Positions 1 to 8,778 are shown, numbered from the stretch's first letter. The stretch: DNA of 64,000 bases from Paracandidimonas soli (GCF_004342005.1 NZ_SMBX01000006.1:62001-126000), one strand, 5' to 3'. A program made the numbers and translations. Notes: a model not told the origin generated them from the letters alone.

Positions 1-758
1 CCATCCAGGACCACGTGGCTGGCGTGGCCATGGGCCTGATCAAGGACGGCGGCAAGTTCGCCGTGCTGACCGACATCCTGGGCGACGAAGATCACCTGGG
101 CGACATGGACTTCAAGGTGGCGGGTACCGAAAAGGGCATTACCGCGCTGCAGATGGACATCAAGATCCAGGGCATCACCAAGGAAATCATGATGGTTGCG
201 CTGGCGCAGGCCCGCGAAGGCCGTCTGCACATCCTGGGCGAAATGAAGAAGGCGCTCGACGGTTCGCGTACTGAGCTGTCGGAATTCGCACCGCGCATGA
301 TCGGTCTGAAGATCAACCCCGAGAAGATCCGTGACGTGATCGGCAAGGGCGGCGCCACCATCCGCGCGCTCACCGAAGAAACCGGCACGCAGATCGACAT
401 CAACGACGACGGCACCATCACCATCTCCAGCGCCGACCTGGACAAGGCCCGCGAAGCCGAGCGCCGCATCCGCGAACTGACGGCCGACGTCGAAGTGGGC
501 CAGGAGTACGAAGGCCCAGTGCTGCGCCTGCTGGACTTCGGCGCCATCGTGCAGGTGCTGCCGGGCCGCGACGGCCTGCTGCACATCTCGGAGATCGCCA
601 ACTACCGCATCGCCAACATCAACGATGTGCTCAAGGTCGGCCAGTCGGTCCGCATCAAGGTCATCGAAGCCGATGACAAGGGCCGTTTGCGCCTCTCCAT
701 GAAGGCCATCGGCGGCATCGAGGCCCAGGGCGGCCCGCAAGGTCCGGCCGCGGAATAA
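1..758 (+). CDS. pnp: Polyribonucleotide nucleotidyltransferase (PNPase), C-terminal part
   Basis: This is the 3' end of PNPase, the phosphorolytic 3'-5' exoribonuclease of RNA turnover and the degradosome. The gene enters from the left edge, so the first RNase PH core is missing. The visible part begins in the second catalytic core, with the family-typical block [18 protein letters not shown] domain follows with the GKGG loop near bases 343-354, and then an S1 RNA-binding domain at about bases 490-700. The protein ends normally and a strong intrinsic terminator lies about 55 bases beyond the stop. The family is certain; only the 5' part is unseen. Confidence 0.97.
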   Translation, partial: IQDHVAGVAMGLIKDGGKFAVLTDILGDEDHLGDMDFKVAGTEKGITALQMDIKIQGITKEIMMVALAQAREGRLHILGEMKKALDGSRTELSEFAPRMIGLKINPEKIRDVIGKGGATIRALTEETGTQIDINDDGTITISSADLDKAREAERRIRELTADVEVGQEYEGPVLRLLDFGAIVQVLPGRDGLLHISEIANYRIANINDVLKVGQSVRIKVIEADDKGRLRLSMKAIGGIEAQGGPQGPAAE

Positions 759-813
759 GCCTGGCGGCATTCCGGCGGGCAGCAGTTCCGCCGGATGCGC
801 TTTGCGTATTCAT

Positions 814-854
814 AAAACCCCATCACGGGCTTGCGCCCGCAGATGGGGTTTTTT
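814..854 (+). terminator. Intrinsic terminator of pnp
   Basis: The arms AAAACCCCATC (814-824) and GATGGGGTTTT (842-852) pair perfectly and enclose a second stem (CGGGC/GCCCG). A run of six T follows. The A-run on the left arm means it may also end the convergent lipoprotein gene. Confidence 0.9.
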
Positions 855-873
855 ATTGATCCCTGCTGGCGCG

Positions 874-1305
874 TTACGAGGCGCTTGCGATCTTGCAGTC
901 CTTGAGGATGACGTTGCTGACTGTGGATGCCTGGCCGTTCACTTCCTGCTGCGTTTCCTGGGTGAGCATTTTGCCGTCGACTGTGCCGGCATCGGTGCGG
1001 GTGAATTTATTGGTGGTCCATGTGTACCCATTCCCGCGGAACGTGTTGCCGACCATGTCGACGTTGCTGGTGGTGGCACGAGTCAGGTCTATGGCCTGGT
1101 TGCGATAGATGACTTTGGCGGCCAGCGGGTCGTCGCCCTGGAATGTGTACTGGACGCTCAGAGGCTGGGTGCTTCCTTGCCCGCATTTGTACTCGACTGT
1201 TTGCTGAGACAATTCCCGGGGATTGCTCTCCGGCGTGGACGTAGAGCATGCCGCCAGTCCTGCACATAGGAATACGCCGACTACTGTTGTGAAATTACGG
1301 GTCAT
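874..1305 (-). CDS. MliC-like lipoprotein
   Basis: A 143-residue exported lipoprotein. Residues 1-20 form a lipoprotein signal peptide ending in the lipobox LAAC (Cys20 would be lipidated). The mature part has the outline of the MliC/membrane-bound C-type lysozyme inhibitor fold: an early YKCG segment, an acidic beta-strand region, a short GNGYTW segment and a second Cys near the C-terminus (ILKDC) that could form the family disulfide. MliC proteins block host or competitor lysozymes at the outer membrane; that role is inferred here from the fold outline. It is a single gene convergent with pnp. Start ATG at 1305 is preceded by GAGAGGAT. Confidence 0.7.
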   Translation of the reverse strand: MTRNFTTVVGVFLCAGLAACSTSTPESNPRELSQQTVEYKCGQGSTQPLSVQYTFQGDDPLAAKVIYRNQAIDLTRATTSNVDMVGNTFRGNGYTWTTNKFTRTDAGTVDGKMLTQETQQEVNGQASTVSNVILKDCKIASAS

Positions 1306-1408
1306 GGATGGATCCTCTCAAGTTCCAGGCATTTCGCCTGCTCCTGATTTTTTATACCATCGCTGTTACATAGCGCCTGTAAGCGCCGGTGTCGAATTGA
1401 AATCCAAC

Positions 1409-1632
1409 TCATTTCATGCCGCCGATATGGCGGTCGGCCCCTGCACCCTCGAGCATCAGTGTGGTTTCCTCGACACGTGCGAAGCGTCCGTTCGCGTCCA
1501 GTTCAGCAAATAGATACACCTCTTGCACAACTTTCGCGCCATCTCGCTTCATGACGTGGACACGATGGCGGTCGGCGTAGCGGTTGCCTGCATGTCGTTT
1601 TCCTGCGGGTAACGGTAATGATGTGTACTGGC
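1409..1632 (-). pseudogene. 5'-truncated SnoaL/NTF2-like protein remnant
   Basis: Reading the minus strand gives an open frame of about 75 codons that resembles only the C-terminal half of nuclear-transport-factor-2/SnoaL-like proteins. It contains NRYADRHRVHVMKRDG, then VVQEVYLFAELDANGRF and ARVEETTLML, and stops at 1409-1411. The N-terminal half is absent: the frame runs back into the 3' end of the AraC gene and meets a stop near 1668. The first in-frame ATG would give only about 38 residues. I read it as a decayed gene whose 5' half was deleted. The family is moderately sure; the exact left boundary is arbitrary. Confidence 0.5.
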
Positions 1633-1637
1633 CTTCC

Positions 1638-2450
1638 TCAAGTTTGTGCTGCAGGTCGGTGTTTCATGAAGGCCGAAGGCGAGTGTCCGAATTGCTTACC
1701 GAAGGCTGTGGTGTAGGCGCTGTGGCTGTCATAGCCGCTGGCCAGGGCGACCTGGATAATTGGCATGCCCTGCATCAGCAATGTCAATGATGACATCAGG
1801 CGCAGCTGCTGGCGCCATCGTCCGAAACTCATGCCGGTGCCTTTCAGAAAGCGGCGATGAAAGGTTTTTCCTCCCATGGCCAGCTTATCCGCCCAGTCCT
1901 CGGCGGTCGCGTCATGGCCCGGGTCGTGGATCAGGGCTTGGCAGACCGCCTGCATCTGCGCATCCCGGGGCCAGGGCAGGTGGAACGGCAGGGGAGGAGG
2001 AGCGCGCAGCTCCTCGATCAGCAATTCGCCTAGCAGATGCGCGCGACGCAAGTTTTCCGTCCGACCATCCAGCCCGGTCAGGCTGACAATGATCTCACGA
2101 GCCAGGCCGGACACCTGTACGACACGGTCCGATTCGGGCAGCGTCGCGCAGAGATCCTCGCGCACGAACAGACCATGCGCCCGCAAGGCAACGGGGACGA
2201 ACAGGCGATGGGCCACGCCCGGAAGCAGCCAGACGGCGGACGTGGGCGGCACCAGCCACTGCCCGGTCTCGGTTTCGACTCGCAGCAGCCCCCGGTCCGC
2301 ATAGATCAGATGGCCTCGGCAGTGCTGGTGCATGGGCACGGCATGTCCTTGCGGATAACGCATGGTCACGCCGGTGACGGGCAGTCTGGAGGTTTCGGCC
2401 ATGGACAGGTCGAGGGCATGGCCGCCGTCCTCGGAGGAGAAGAATCCCAT
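1638..2450 (-). CDS. AraC family transcriptional regulator with cupin sensor domain
   Basis: A 270-residue regulator. The N-terminal half is an AraC-type cupin (HAVPMHQHCRGHLIYADRG, with the His cluster typical of these sensor domains). The C-terminal ~100 residues hold two helix-turn-helix units; the second carries IIQVALASGYDSHSAYTTAF and the usual GHSPSAF end. I chose the ATG at 2450 because the upstream 22 codons (ORF start 2516) are AT-rich and not cupin-like. It resembles NimR-type regulators of adjacent transport or detoxification genes, but its probable partner, the SnoaL-like gene downstream, is broken, so its present target is unknown. Confidence 0.85.
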   Translation of the reverse strand: MGFFSSEDGGHALDLSMAETSRLPVTGVTMRYPQGHAVPMHQHCRGHLIYADRGLLRVETETGQWLVPPTSAVWLLPGVAHRLFVPVALRAHGLFVREDLCATLPESDRVVQVSGLAREIIVSLTGLDGRTENLRRAHLLGELLIEELRAPPPLPFHLPWPRDAQMQAVCQALIHDPGHDATAEDWADKLAMGGKTFHRRFLKGTGMSFGRWRQQLRLMSSLTLLMQGMPIIQVALASGYDSHSAYTTAFGKQFGHSPSAFMKHRPAAQT

Positions 2451-2555
2451 ATGGTCGATTTTGTCCAAAATGAATAAGTAATTGTCTATTTTTATGTAGA
2501 TAGACAAAACGTGCAAACCTAATATAGAAACACCTGCAACAGAGCTGATCAGTAC

Positions 2556-2657
2556 ATGTCTTCGTTCTTCCGTCTTTCGCGCCTGCTACGACTACTGACC
2601 TTCGGTCGGGGTCGGCACGAGTCCGTTCGCGTCATGACCCATCCTGATTCCCCCTGA
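2556..2657 (+). CDS. leuL: Leucine leader peptide (leuA attenuator peptide)
   Basis: A 33-codon reading frame lies 68 bases upstream of leuA. Codons 7-14 read Leu-Ser-Arg-Leu-Leu-Arg-Leu-Leu, five leucines in eight codons. Two of them are CTA, rare in high-GC DNA. This is what a ribosome-stalling leader for a leucine gene looks like. The stop (2655-2657) falls just past the first arm of the hairpin that competes for the leuA ribosome-binding region. It is too short for usual gene finders. The ribosome-binding site before ATG (AGAGC) is weak. The function is inferred from codon content, position and the hairpins. Confidence 0.7.
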   Translation: MSSFFRLSRLLRLLTFGRGRHESVRVMTHPDSP

Positions 2658-2725
2658 CCCCGGCCATCGTCAGCTTGTTCCGAGCCAGGGGAATCGGGTG
2701 TCATGGATTTCCCAAGAGAGTTTTT
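2646..2725 (+). promoter_or_regulatory. leuA attenuator: two mutually exclusive hairpins
   Basis: Arm 2 GATTCCCC (2646-2653) can pair with arm 3 GGGGAATC (2688-2695). Arm 3 can instead pair with arm 4 GATTTCCC (2706-2713, one bulge), which is followed by AAGAGAG and TTTTT just before the leuA ATG. A ribosome stalled at the Leu codons leaves arm 2 free (2:3, open). A ribosome reaching the stop covers arm 2 and allows 3:4 (closed). The five-T run is short, so the 3:4 hairpin may act on translation by hiding the AAGAGAG site rather than as a true terminator. Confidence 0.6.
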
Positions 2726-4426
2726 ATGCTGACTGATCCCTCCAGAAAATATCGCTCCTTTCCTCCAGTTGCGTTGTCGGACCGTCGATGGCCATCGCGC
2801 ATATTGACCCAGGCTCCCATATGGCTGTCCACGGATTTGCGCGATGGCAACCAAGCGCTGTTCGAGCCGATGAACCGCGAGCGCAAGCTGCGCCTGTTCC
2901 AGGAGCTGGTACGCATCGGCTTCAAGGAGATAGAGGTCGGGTTTCCTTCCGCATCGCGCACCGATTTTGAGATCGTGCGTCACCTGATCGATGCCGATCT
3001 GATTCCCGAGGACGTGACGCCGATGGTCATCACGCAGTTGCGCGAGGATCTGATTGCGGAGACGGTGCGCAGTGTCGCGGGCGCGCGCCGCGTGATCGTG
3101 CATTTCTACAACGCCATCGCACCGGCCTGGCGCGAAATCGTTTTCGGCATGAGCGTGCCGCAGATCGTCGATATGGTCGAGCGCCATATTGCATTGTTCA
3201 AGCAGCTGACGGAGGCCCATCCGCAAACGCAATGGGTGCTCCAGTATTCACCCGAAACCTTCTGCATGGCCGAACTTGATGTGTCTTTGGCTGTCTGCAA
3301 TGCCGCCATCCGGGCCTGGGACGCCGGACCGCAGCGCCCGATGATCGTCAACCTGCCGACCACGGTGGAAGTGTCCACGCCCAATGTCTTCGCCGACCAG
3401 ATCGAGTGGATGGACCGGAGGCTGGAGCGGCGCGAACAGATTGTCCTGTCCGTGCATCCTCACAATGATCGCGGCACCGGTGTAGCCTGCGCTGAGCAAG
3501 CCCTGCTGGCGGGCGCGCAAAGGGTCGAAGGCTGCCTGTTCGGCAATGGCGAGCGCAGCGGCAACCTGGACGTGGTGACGTTGGCGCTGAACCTGTACAC
3601 GCAGGGTATCTCGCCGGGCCTGGATTTCTCGGATATTGCTGCAGTTGCGCGTGTGGCCGAGGATTGCACGGCCCTGCCGATCCATCCACGCCATCCCTAT
3701 GTCGGCGATCTGGTATTCACGGCCTTCTCCGGTTCGCATCAGGATGCCATTTCCAAGGGTTTCGCCGCACAGCAGCCGGATGCCCTCTGGCGCGTGCCTT
3801 ACCTGCCCATCGACCCGCAGGACCTGGGGCGTACTTACGATAGCATCGTGCGCGTCAACAGTCAGTCGGGCAAGGGCGGTATCGCTTTCCTGCTGCAACG
3901 CGATTACGGCATCGTCATGCCCCGTCGCATGCAGGTGGAGTTCAGCGCCATCGTTCAGGCGTTGGCCGATTCCAGCGAAACAGAACTGAGCAGCGAGCGG
4001 ATCTGGGAAGTCTTCGAGCGCACGTATCTGATGCCGGTGTGCGAGCAGCCTGGTTTCATCTACCGAGCCCACCGCTTGTACGGGCATCCCGATGGTCAGG
4101 GCATAGACCTGGAGCTGGCCGGTGCCGATGGCAAGGTGGAGAGCCGCCAGGGCGTAGGCAATGGTCCGATCTCCGCTGCAGTGGCGGCGCTGGGGCTGCC
4201 CTTGCGTATAGACAGCTACGAGGAGCGCAGCCTGGGGAGTGGAGCGGATGCCACGGCTCTAGCCATCGTGGAGGCGGCGTGGCCAGGTGTGCCCGGATCG
4301 CGCTTTGGCGTGGGGCGGCACGCGAACATCGTCACCGCATCGGTGCTGGCTGTGCTAAGTGCGGCGTCCCGGTTCTCGATGGTCAGCGGTAGAAAGCCGA
4401 TGGCGTCATCCCGAAATGGCGCTTGA
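2726..4426 (+). CDS. leuA: 2-isopropylmalate synthase (long, type 2 form)
   Basis: Condenses acetyl-CoA with 2-oxoisovalerate, the first committed step of leucine synthesis, in the cytoplasm. The 566-residue protein begins MLTDPSRKYRSFPP, as in the long (~560-residue) LeuA class. The HMGL-like TIM barrel carries DLRDGNQ at residues 37-43 and the metal-binding HPHNDRG near residue 244. The C-terminal third is the regulatory LeuA dimerisation domain. The ATG at 2726 is preferred over 2675 because it follows AAGAGAG and matches family N-termini. The normal family end (GVGRHANIVTASVLAVLSA) is followed by about 17 unusual residues that are the antisense of an AraC gene end, so the original stop appears lost. 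Confidence 0.95.
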   Translation: MLTDPSRKYRSFPPVALSDRRWPSRILTQAPIWLSTDLRDGNQALFEPMNRERKLRLFQELVRIGFKEIEVGFPSASRTDFEIVRHLIDADLIPEDVTPMVITQLREDLIAETVRSVAGARRVIVHFYNAIAPAWREIVFGMSVPQIVDMVERHIALFKQLTEAHPQTQWVLQYSPETFCMAELDVSLAVCNAAIRAWDAGPQRPMIVNLPTTVEVSTPNVFADQIEWMDRRLERREQIVLSVHPHNDRGTGVACAEQALLAGAQRVEGCLFGNGERSGNLDVVTLALNLYTQGISPGLDFSDIAAVARVAEDCTALPIHPRHPYVGDLVFTAFSGSHQDAISKGFAAQQPDALWRVPYLPIDPQDLGRTYDSIVRVNSQSGKGGIAFLLQRDYGIVMPRRMQVEFSAIVQALADSSETELSSERIWEVFERTYLMPVCEQPGFIYRAHRLYGHPDGQGIDLELAGADGKVESRQGVGNGPISAAVAALGLPLRIDSYEERSLGSGADATALAIVEAAWPGVPGSRFGVGRHANIVTASVLAVLSAASRFSMVSGRKPMASSRNGA

Positions 4427-4530
4427 ACATGGCGATATAGGCGCTCTGGCTGCTGTAGCCGTGCTCCAGCGCGACCTGGACGACGGGCGTGCCGTCCGCC
4501 AGGCTTTGGAGGAGATAATGCTCCATGATG
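4383..4530 (-). pseudogene. C-terminal remnant of an AraC-type regulator
   Basis: On the minus strand about 49 codons encode only the last helix-turn-helix of an AraC protein: TPVVQVALEHGYSSQSAY, then AMFKRHFGMTPSAFYR and a stop at 4383-4385. Nothing of the sensor domain or first helix-turn-helix is present upstream, where the sequence passes directly into the promoter side of the DUF4139 gene. Its 3' end overlaps the last 44 bases of leuA. It is a relic left by a deletion. Confidence 0.7.
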
Positions 4531-4598
4531 CCTTTTGACACATTCCGGTGATCCCGACATGCCTACAATGGCGGCATCGTGTACAGGGGAACCCAACC

Positions 4599-6629
4599 AT
4601 GAGTCTTCAGCCGTCTTTTTCCGTTCGCATGCCCGTCCTGGCCTTCATGCTGGCGATCGCCTGGCAGGGGGCGAATGCGCAGCAGGCAATCCAGGCCGGC
4701 CAGGACCGGATCGAGTCCCTGCGCCTGTCTTCCGGCGGCGTGGCCGAGGTGCATCGCCGCATTTCGGTGGATGATGCGTCCAGCGTGCGCCTGAACGTGC
4801 CCGTGGCGCAGCTGGACGATCTGCTCAAGAGCCTGGTCGTGCGCGATCCGAACGGCAGCGTAACCGGTATCGTGCTGGATGGCCTGGCTCCTCTGGAAGA
4901 GACGTTCGAACATCTGCCGTTCGGTCCCGCCGACCTGCAATCCCCGGCAAGCCTGGCCGCCCGCCTGCCGGGAGCGGCCGTGCGGGCGACGTCCGGAGGC
5001 CGTACCGTGGAAGGGACGATTCTGGGCGTGACGGAAGCGGCGGACGCGTCCGTGGGAGAGGGCGGGCGACCTGCTCCGTTGCTGTCGGTCCTGGCGGCCG
5101 ATGGCAGCGTGCAGACCTTGCGCCTTGGCAATGACAGCGTGATGGAAATACTGGACGAGGAGTTGCGCAACCAGTTGCAGGCGGCGCTTGCGGTCAGCCG
5201 GGAGCACCGCAACGAATCGGTCCGGAGCGTGAAGATTTCCCTGGACGGCAAGGGCAAGCGGGACATCGATCTGAGCTATGTCGTGGCGGCGCCCGTCTGG
5301 AAAAGCACGTATCGCCTGGTGACCGACGCATCGGGCAAGGCCAGGCTGCAGGCATGGGCCGTGCTGGAGAATGCCAGCGGGCAGGACTGGAAGGACGTGT
5401 CCGTGACATTGACCTCCGGAGCGCCGGTCATGCTCTCGCAGCGTCTGCTGCAGCGCTATTGGAACGATAGGCCTGAGGTCCCTGTCGCGGTGGGGGCGGC
5501 CGAAGCGCCGCGCGTGGACATGTTTGCCCAGATGGAACCCAGGGACAGGGCCGATGTGCAGATGGAGATGGAAGCACGCAGCAGCGCGAAGCGCATGGCC
5601 ATGGCGCCTGCGCCCGCTCCCGCCATGGCGGCCAGCGCTTATGGCGGCGGGGCCGGCAGCGCCGGCGTTCCCGAGGCGGCGGCCCAGGAAGGCCAGACCA
5701 GCGTGAGCTATACCTTGCCGGCGCCGGTTTCGGTGGCGGCGGGGCAGACGCTGTCCGTGCCGTTCTTGGACGCCAGCCTGAAGGCGGAGCAGGTTTCCGT
5801 GTTCCAGGCGGATCGTGGCAAGGTGCACCCCGTGGCAGGCGTCTGGCTGAAGAACAGCACGGAAGGCAGCCTGCCGCCGGGTATTCTGACGGTCTATGAC
5901 CAGCAAGCCGGCCACATCGGGGATGCGCAACTGGCCGGCCTGCCGGCGGGCGAATCCAGGCTGGTGTATTTCGCGGAAGACCGCAAGGTCGAAGTGCGCG
6001 CCGACACCAGGCCGCAGGAACAGGTGTCGGAAGTCAAGGTCAGTCAGGGCGTGCTGCACATCACGCGCCAGCTGCGCCGTGAAACCACCTATACGATCAA
6101 GGGCGCGTCGGATGCCGACCGGACCGTGCTGATCGAGCAACCCAGGCAGCAGGGGTGGGAGCTGAAGTCCGAATCTCTGGCAGGCAGCACCGCCGCGCAT
6201 TATCGCCTCAGGGCGCAGGTGCCGGCCGCCGGACAGGCGCAGGTCAAGGCCGTGCTGCAGCGTACGGACGAGCAGACCATGCGGCTGCTGGATGCCGATG
6301 CCGACCGCCTGCTGTACTGGTCCGGCATCGCTTCGGACAGCAAGGCGGCTGAGCGGCTGAAGACCTTGGCCGACCTCAGGCGCGAGCTGGCCCAGGCCCA
6401 GCAGCGCGAGGCCGAGCTGGCCGACGAGCACGAGCGCATCGTCGCCAACCAGTCGCGCATCCGCGAAAACCTGTCCTCGGTTCCCGCCGACAGCTCGCTG
6501 GGCCAGCGCTACCTGGGCCTGCTGGCGCAGGAGGAAGACAGGATCGCCGCCGTGGCGCAGGAAGTGGAGCAGGCCCGCAAGCAGACGGCGGAGCGCCGCA
6601 AGGCCATGGAGACCGCGCTGGCGCAGTAG
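4599..6629 (+). CDS. DUF4139 domain exported protein
   Basis: A 676-residue exported protein of the DUF4139 (mucoidy-inhibitor-A-like) family, of unknown biochemical function. The N-terminal ~26 residues are a signal peptide ending around GANAQ. The middle contains the DUF4139 core (SYVVAAPVWKSTYRLV, LENASGQDWKDVSVTLTSG). An Ala/Met/Pro-rich spacer (about residues 325-365) separates its halves. The last ~90 residues, rich in Glu, Arg and Gln, are strongly predicted by eye to form a coiled coil. I chose the ATG at 4599 rather than 4548 because it has CAGGGGAA before it and starts a clean signal peptide. It stands alone on the plus strand. Confidence 0.8.
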   Translation: MSLQPSFSVRMPVLAFMLAIAWQGANAQQAIQAGQDRIESLRLSSGGVAEVHRRISVDDASSVRLNVPVAQLDDLLKSLVVRDPNGSVTGIVLDGLAPLEETFEHLPFGPADLQSPASLAARLPGAAVRATSGGRTVEGTILGVTEAADASVGEGGRPAPLLSVLAADGSVQTLRLGNDSVMEILDEELRNQLQAALAVSREHRNESVRSVKISLDGKGKRDIDLSYVVAAPVWKSTYRLVTDASGKARLQAWAVLENASGQDWKDVSVTLTSGAPVMLSQRLLQRYWNDRPEVPVAVGAAEAPRVDMFAQMEPRDRADVQMEMEARSSAKRMAMAPAPAPAMAASAYGGGAGSAGVPEAAAQEGQTSVSYTLPAPVSVAAGQTLSVPFLDASLKAEQVSVFQADRGKVHPVAGVWLKNSTEGSLPPGILTVYDQQAGHIGDAQLAGLPAGESRLVYFAEDRKVEVRADTRPQEQVSEVKVSQGVLHITRQLRRETTYTIKGASDADRTVLIEQPRQQGWELKSESLAGSTAAHYRLRAQVPAAGQAQVKAVLQRTDEQTMRLLDADADRLLYWSGIASDSKAAERLKTLADLRRELAQAQQREAELADEHERIVANQSRIRENLSSVPADSSLGQRYLGLLAQEEDRIAAVAQEVEQARKQTAERRKAMETALAQ

Positions 6630-6660
6630 GGGCGGGGTGTCTGCCGCTATACTTTGCGGC

Positions 6661-7611
6661 ATGACGCAATCCACCTACCGAATCATTTCCGCCTTGCGCA
6701 TGCGCCAGTTCGAGTTGCTGTGCGTGCTGGCGGAAACCGCCAATATGCGGCAGGCGGCGGAGCGCTTGCATCTGAGTACCGCCGCCGTCAGCAAGAGCCT
6801 GGGGGAAATCGAGCACCAGTTGGGCATGACCCTGTTCGTGCGCCACGCGCGCGGGCTGGTGCCGACGGCGGCGGGCAGCACGCTGGTGCATCGCGCACGC
6901 GCCCTGCTGTCCGAAGTGGCGTTGCTGGCGGATGATTTGCGTGACGAGCGGGAGGGGCGGCACGAGGTGCTGCGCATCGGCGCGCCGCCGTTCGTGGCCT
7001 GGACCATGCTGCCCGGCGTGCTGTCGGAAATGCGCAAGGATGACGCCGGGCACTCCCTGCAGATCATCGAGGGCAGGCTGGCCGACATGCAGCAGCGGCT
7101 TATCAATCATGAGATCGATGTGCTGCTGACCATGAATACGCCTTCGGAGCTCGGGCAACTGGACAGCGAGAGGATCGTCATCCAGCCCATCTGCGACGAG
7201 CATTGGCTGGTGGTGTGCAGGCCTGGGCATCCGGCGCTGGCGGAGCTGGATGTCTCGCAGCCCGTCTGGCCGCAGCTTAGAAAGCAGGACTGGATATTGC
7301 CGCCGCGGCCGACGCAGTCGCGCATGATGTTCGAGCAGTGCCTGCTCGACCACGGCCTGGCGCCGATTGCGCCGGCGATCGAATCCACCAATGCCATCAC
7401 CAACTTGAACCTGGCGCGCGCCGGGCATGGCCTGACCCTCATGGCGCAGCGCACGGTACAGGCCAATCTCGATGACGGCTCCCTGGTGCGCATCGATGCG
7501 CCTGGCCTGCCGGCTATCCCTATCGTGCTGGCGCACAAGATCGATACGCTGCGCCGGGAAACCGTGCAGCGATTCTACGAGGCTGCGCTCAGGCGATTAA
7601 CCCGGAAGTAG
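6661..7611 (+). CDS. LysR family transcriptional regulator
   Basis: A 316-residue LysR regulator. The N-terminal winged helix-turn-helix (about residues 14-73) contains ANMRQAAERLHLSTAAVSKS, followed by the linker helix and a two-lobed substrate-binding domain (LRIGAPPFVAWTMLPGVL onward). The ATG at 6661 gives a normal N-terminus; the frame is open to 6637. It follows the DUF4139 gene by about 30 bases and is convergent with the dehydrogenase/Bug receptor pair. LysR proteins often sit beside the operon they control, so this pair is a possible target, but the orientation does not prove it. Confidence 0.88.
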   Translation: MTQSTYRIISALRMRQFELLCVLAETANMRQAAERLHLSTAAVSKSLGEIEHQLGMTLFVRHARGLVPTAAGSTLVHRARALLSEVALLADDLRDEREGRHEVLRIGAPPFVAWTMLPGVLSEMRKDDAGHSLQIIEGRLADMQQRLINHEIDVLLTMNTPSELGQLDSERIVIQPICDEHWLVVCRPGHPALAELDVSQPVWPQLRKQDWILPPRPTQSRMMFEQCLLDHGLAPIAPAIESTNAITNLNLARAGHGLTLMAQRTVQANLDDGSLVRIDAPGLPAIPIVLAHKIDTLRRETVQRFYEAALRRLTRK

Positions 7612-7656
7612 GGAGGGGGCTTGCCTGCTTGCGCTCCGGCATGCCGCCTTGGTTTG

Positions 7657-8778
7657 TCATGCGGGGAAGGCTTCCCTGCTGGTGTCTTGACCGGAGTCAC
7701 ACCGTGGACCGGCGTTTCCCGCCAGCGCAGCCAGCGCCCGGGCATCGGGCAGCAGCGCGTCCAGCAGGAAGTTGGCATTGCGCAGGTCCCTGTCATAGAC
7801 GATCTCCAGCACCGTGAGCGCGCTGCTGTGCGCGGTACAGGGGATGCCGGCCAGCTGCGCCAGGCGTTCTTGGAAAGCCAGGCCGAAGGGCATGTCTTCC
7901 AGCACGTACCTGTGTTCCAGGCGCTTGGGGCCGAGAGGGCCTTTGCCGGCGGCTTCGATGGCTGCGGCTATCTCATGCAGCGGACCGAGCGGGACATGGT
8001 AGGAGCGGTGATAGTGCTCCGCCAGCGAGCGCAGCGTGAAGCCGAAGTGGGCGCCGATGGCCAGCCGCTCGTCGTCCAGGCGCTGCGCCAGCCTGCCGAC
8101 TTCGATGCCGAAGCAGCCGAACAGCGGCCAGTCTTCGCCGCGCACCATGCGGCTGAGGTTCGGGATGACCTCGGCCGCGTGCGCGATCGGATTGATGTTG
8201 GCGATGGCGCTGGCCAGCGGGCTGGCGTCCCTGACGAAGCGCGCGCCCAGCATGTGTTCGCTGGCTTGCAGCAGCGCCGCACCGTCTTCGGGCCGGGCGC
8301 TGGACAGCCCGATCGCGCCGCGCAATTCGTTCAGGTGCAGCCTGCCGTCCGCCTCGAAATGAGCAGTGGTGGCGGTCGTGCTCCAGCCGCCGACGCGCAG
8401 GCGCTTGCCGAGGGCCTGGGCCTGATCCGACAGCCAGAGCGTCACCAGCGACAGGGCGCTGCTGACGAGTACCGTCTGTCCGCTGCGCAGATGCGGCAAT
8501 GCGTCGGGCAGGATGTCCTGGTACAGATTGCCGGGCAGGCAGATGATGATTTCATCGAAATCAGTCAGCAGGCCCAGATCGTCGAGCCAGTCTACGCAGA
8601 CTTCCGCGTCCAGCGCCCCCTTGGTGCGGAAGTACGCCTTGCCGTTGTCGATTCTTACCCGGCTGCCCGTGGGCGACCACAGTGCGGCCTCGCGTCCCTG
8701 GGCGGCCATGTGAGCGGCGGTCGCGCAGCCGATCGGACCCGCGCCGAGAATGGCGGCTTTGCGCTTGGAAGCTGTCAT
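7657..8778 (-). CDS. NAD/NADP octopine/nopaline dehydrogenase family protein
   Basis: A 373-residue NAD(P)-binding oxidoreductase. The Rossmann motif GAGPIG is at residues 12-17 and the C-terminal half is the all-helical octopine/nopaline (opine) dehydrogenase domain, with a conserved HAAEVIPNLSR segment. These enzymes reversibly join or split amino and keto acids (opines) or act on related 2-hydroxy acids; the substrate here is unknown. The ATG at 8778 lies one base after the stop of the Bug receptor gene, so the two are translationally coupled. The pair suggests uptake plus oxidation of one organic acid or opine. Confidence 0.8.
   Translation of the reverse strand: MTASKRKAAILGAGPIGCATAAHMAAQGREAALWSPTGSRVRIDNGKAYFRTKGALDAEVCVDWLDDLGLLTDFDEIIICLPGNLYQDILPDALPHLRSGQTVLVSSALSLVTLWLSDQAQALGKRLRVGGWSTTATTAHFEADGRLHLNELRGAIGLSSARPEDGAALLQASEHMLGARFVRDASPLASAIANINPIAHAAEVIPNLSRMVRGEDWPLFGCFGIEVGRLAQRLDDERLAIGAHFGFTLRSLAEHYHRSYHVPLGPLHEIAAAIEAAGKGPLGPKRLEHRYVLEDMPFGLAFQERLAQLAGIPCTAHSSALTVLEIVYDRDLRNANFLLDALLPDARALAALAGNAGPRCDSGQDTSREAFPA

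Noticed and set aside
4563-6674. A 703-codon open frame on the minus strand opposite the DUF4139 gene
   Set aside because: It is His/Arg/Gly/Gln-rich without domain logic, whereas the plus strand encodes a signal peptide, a recognised domain and a coiled coil. Antisense open frames are common in GC-rich DNA.
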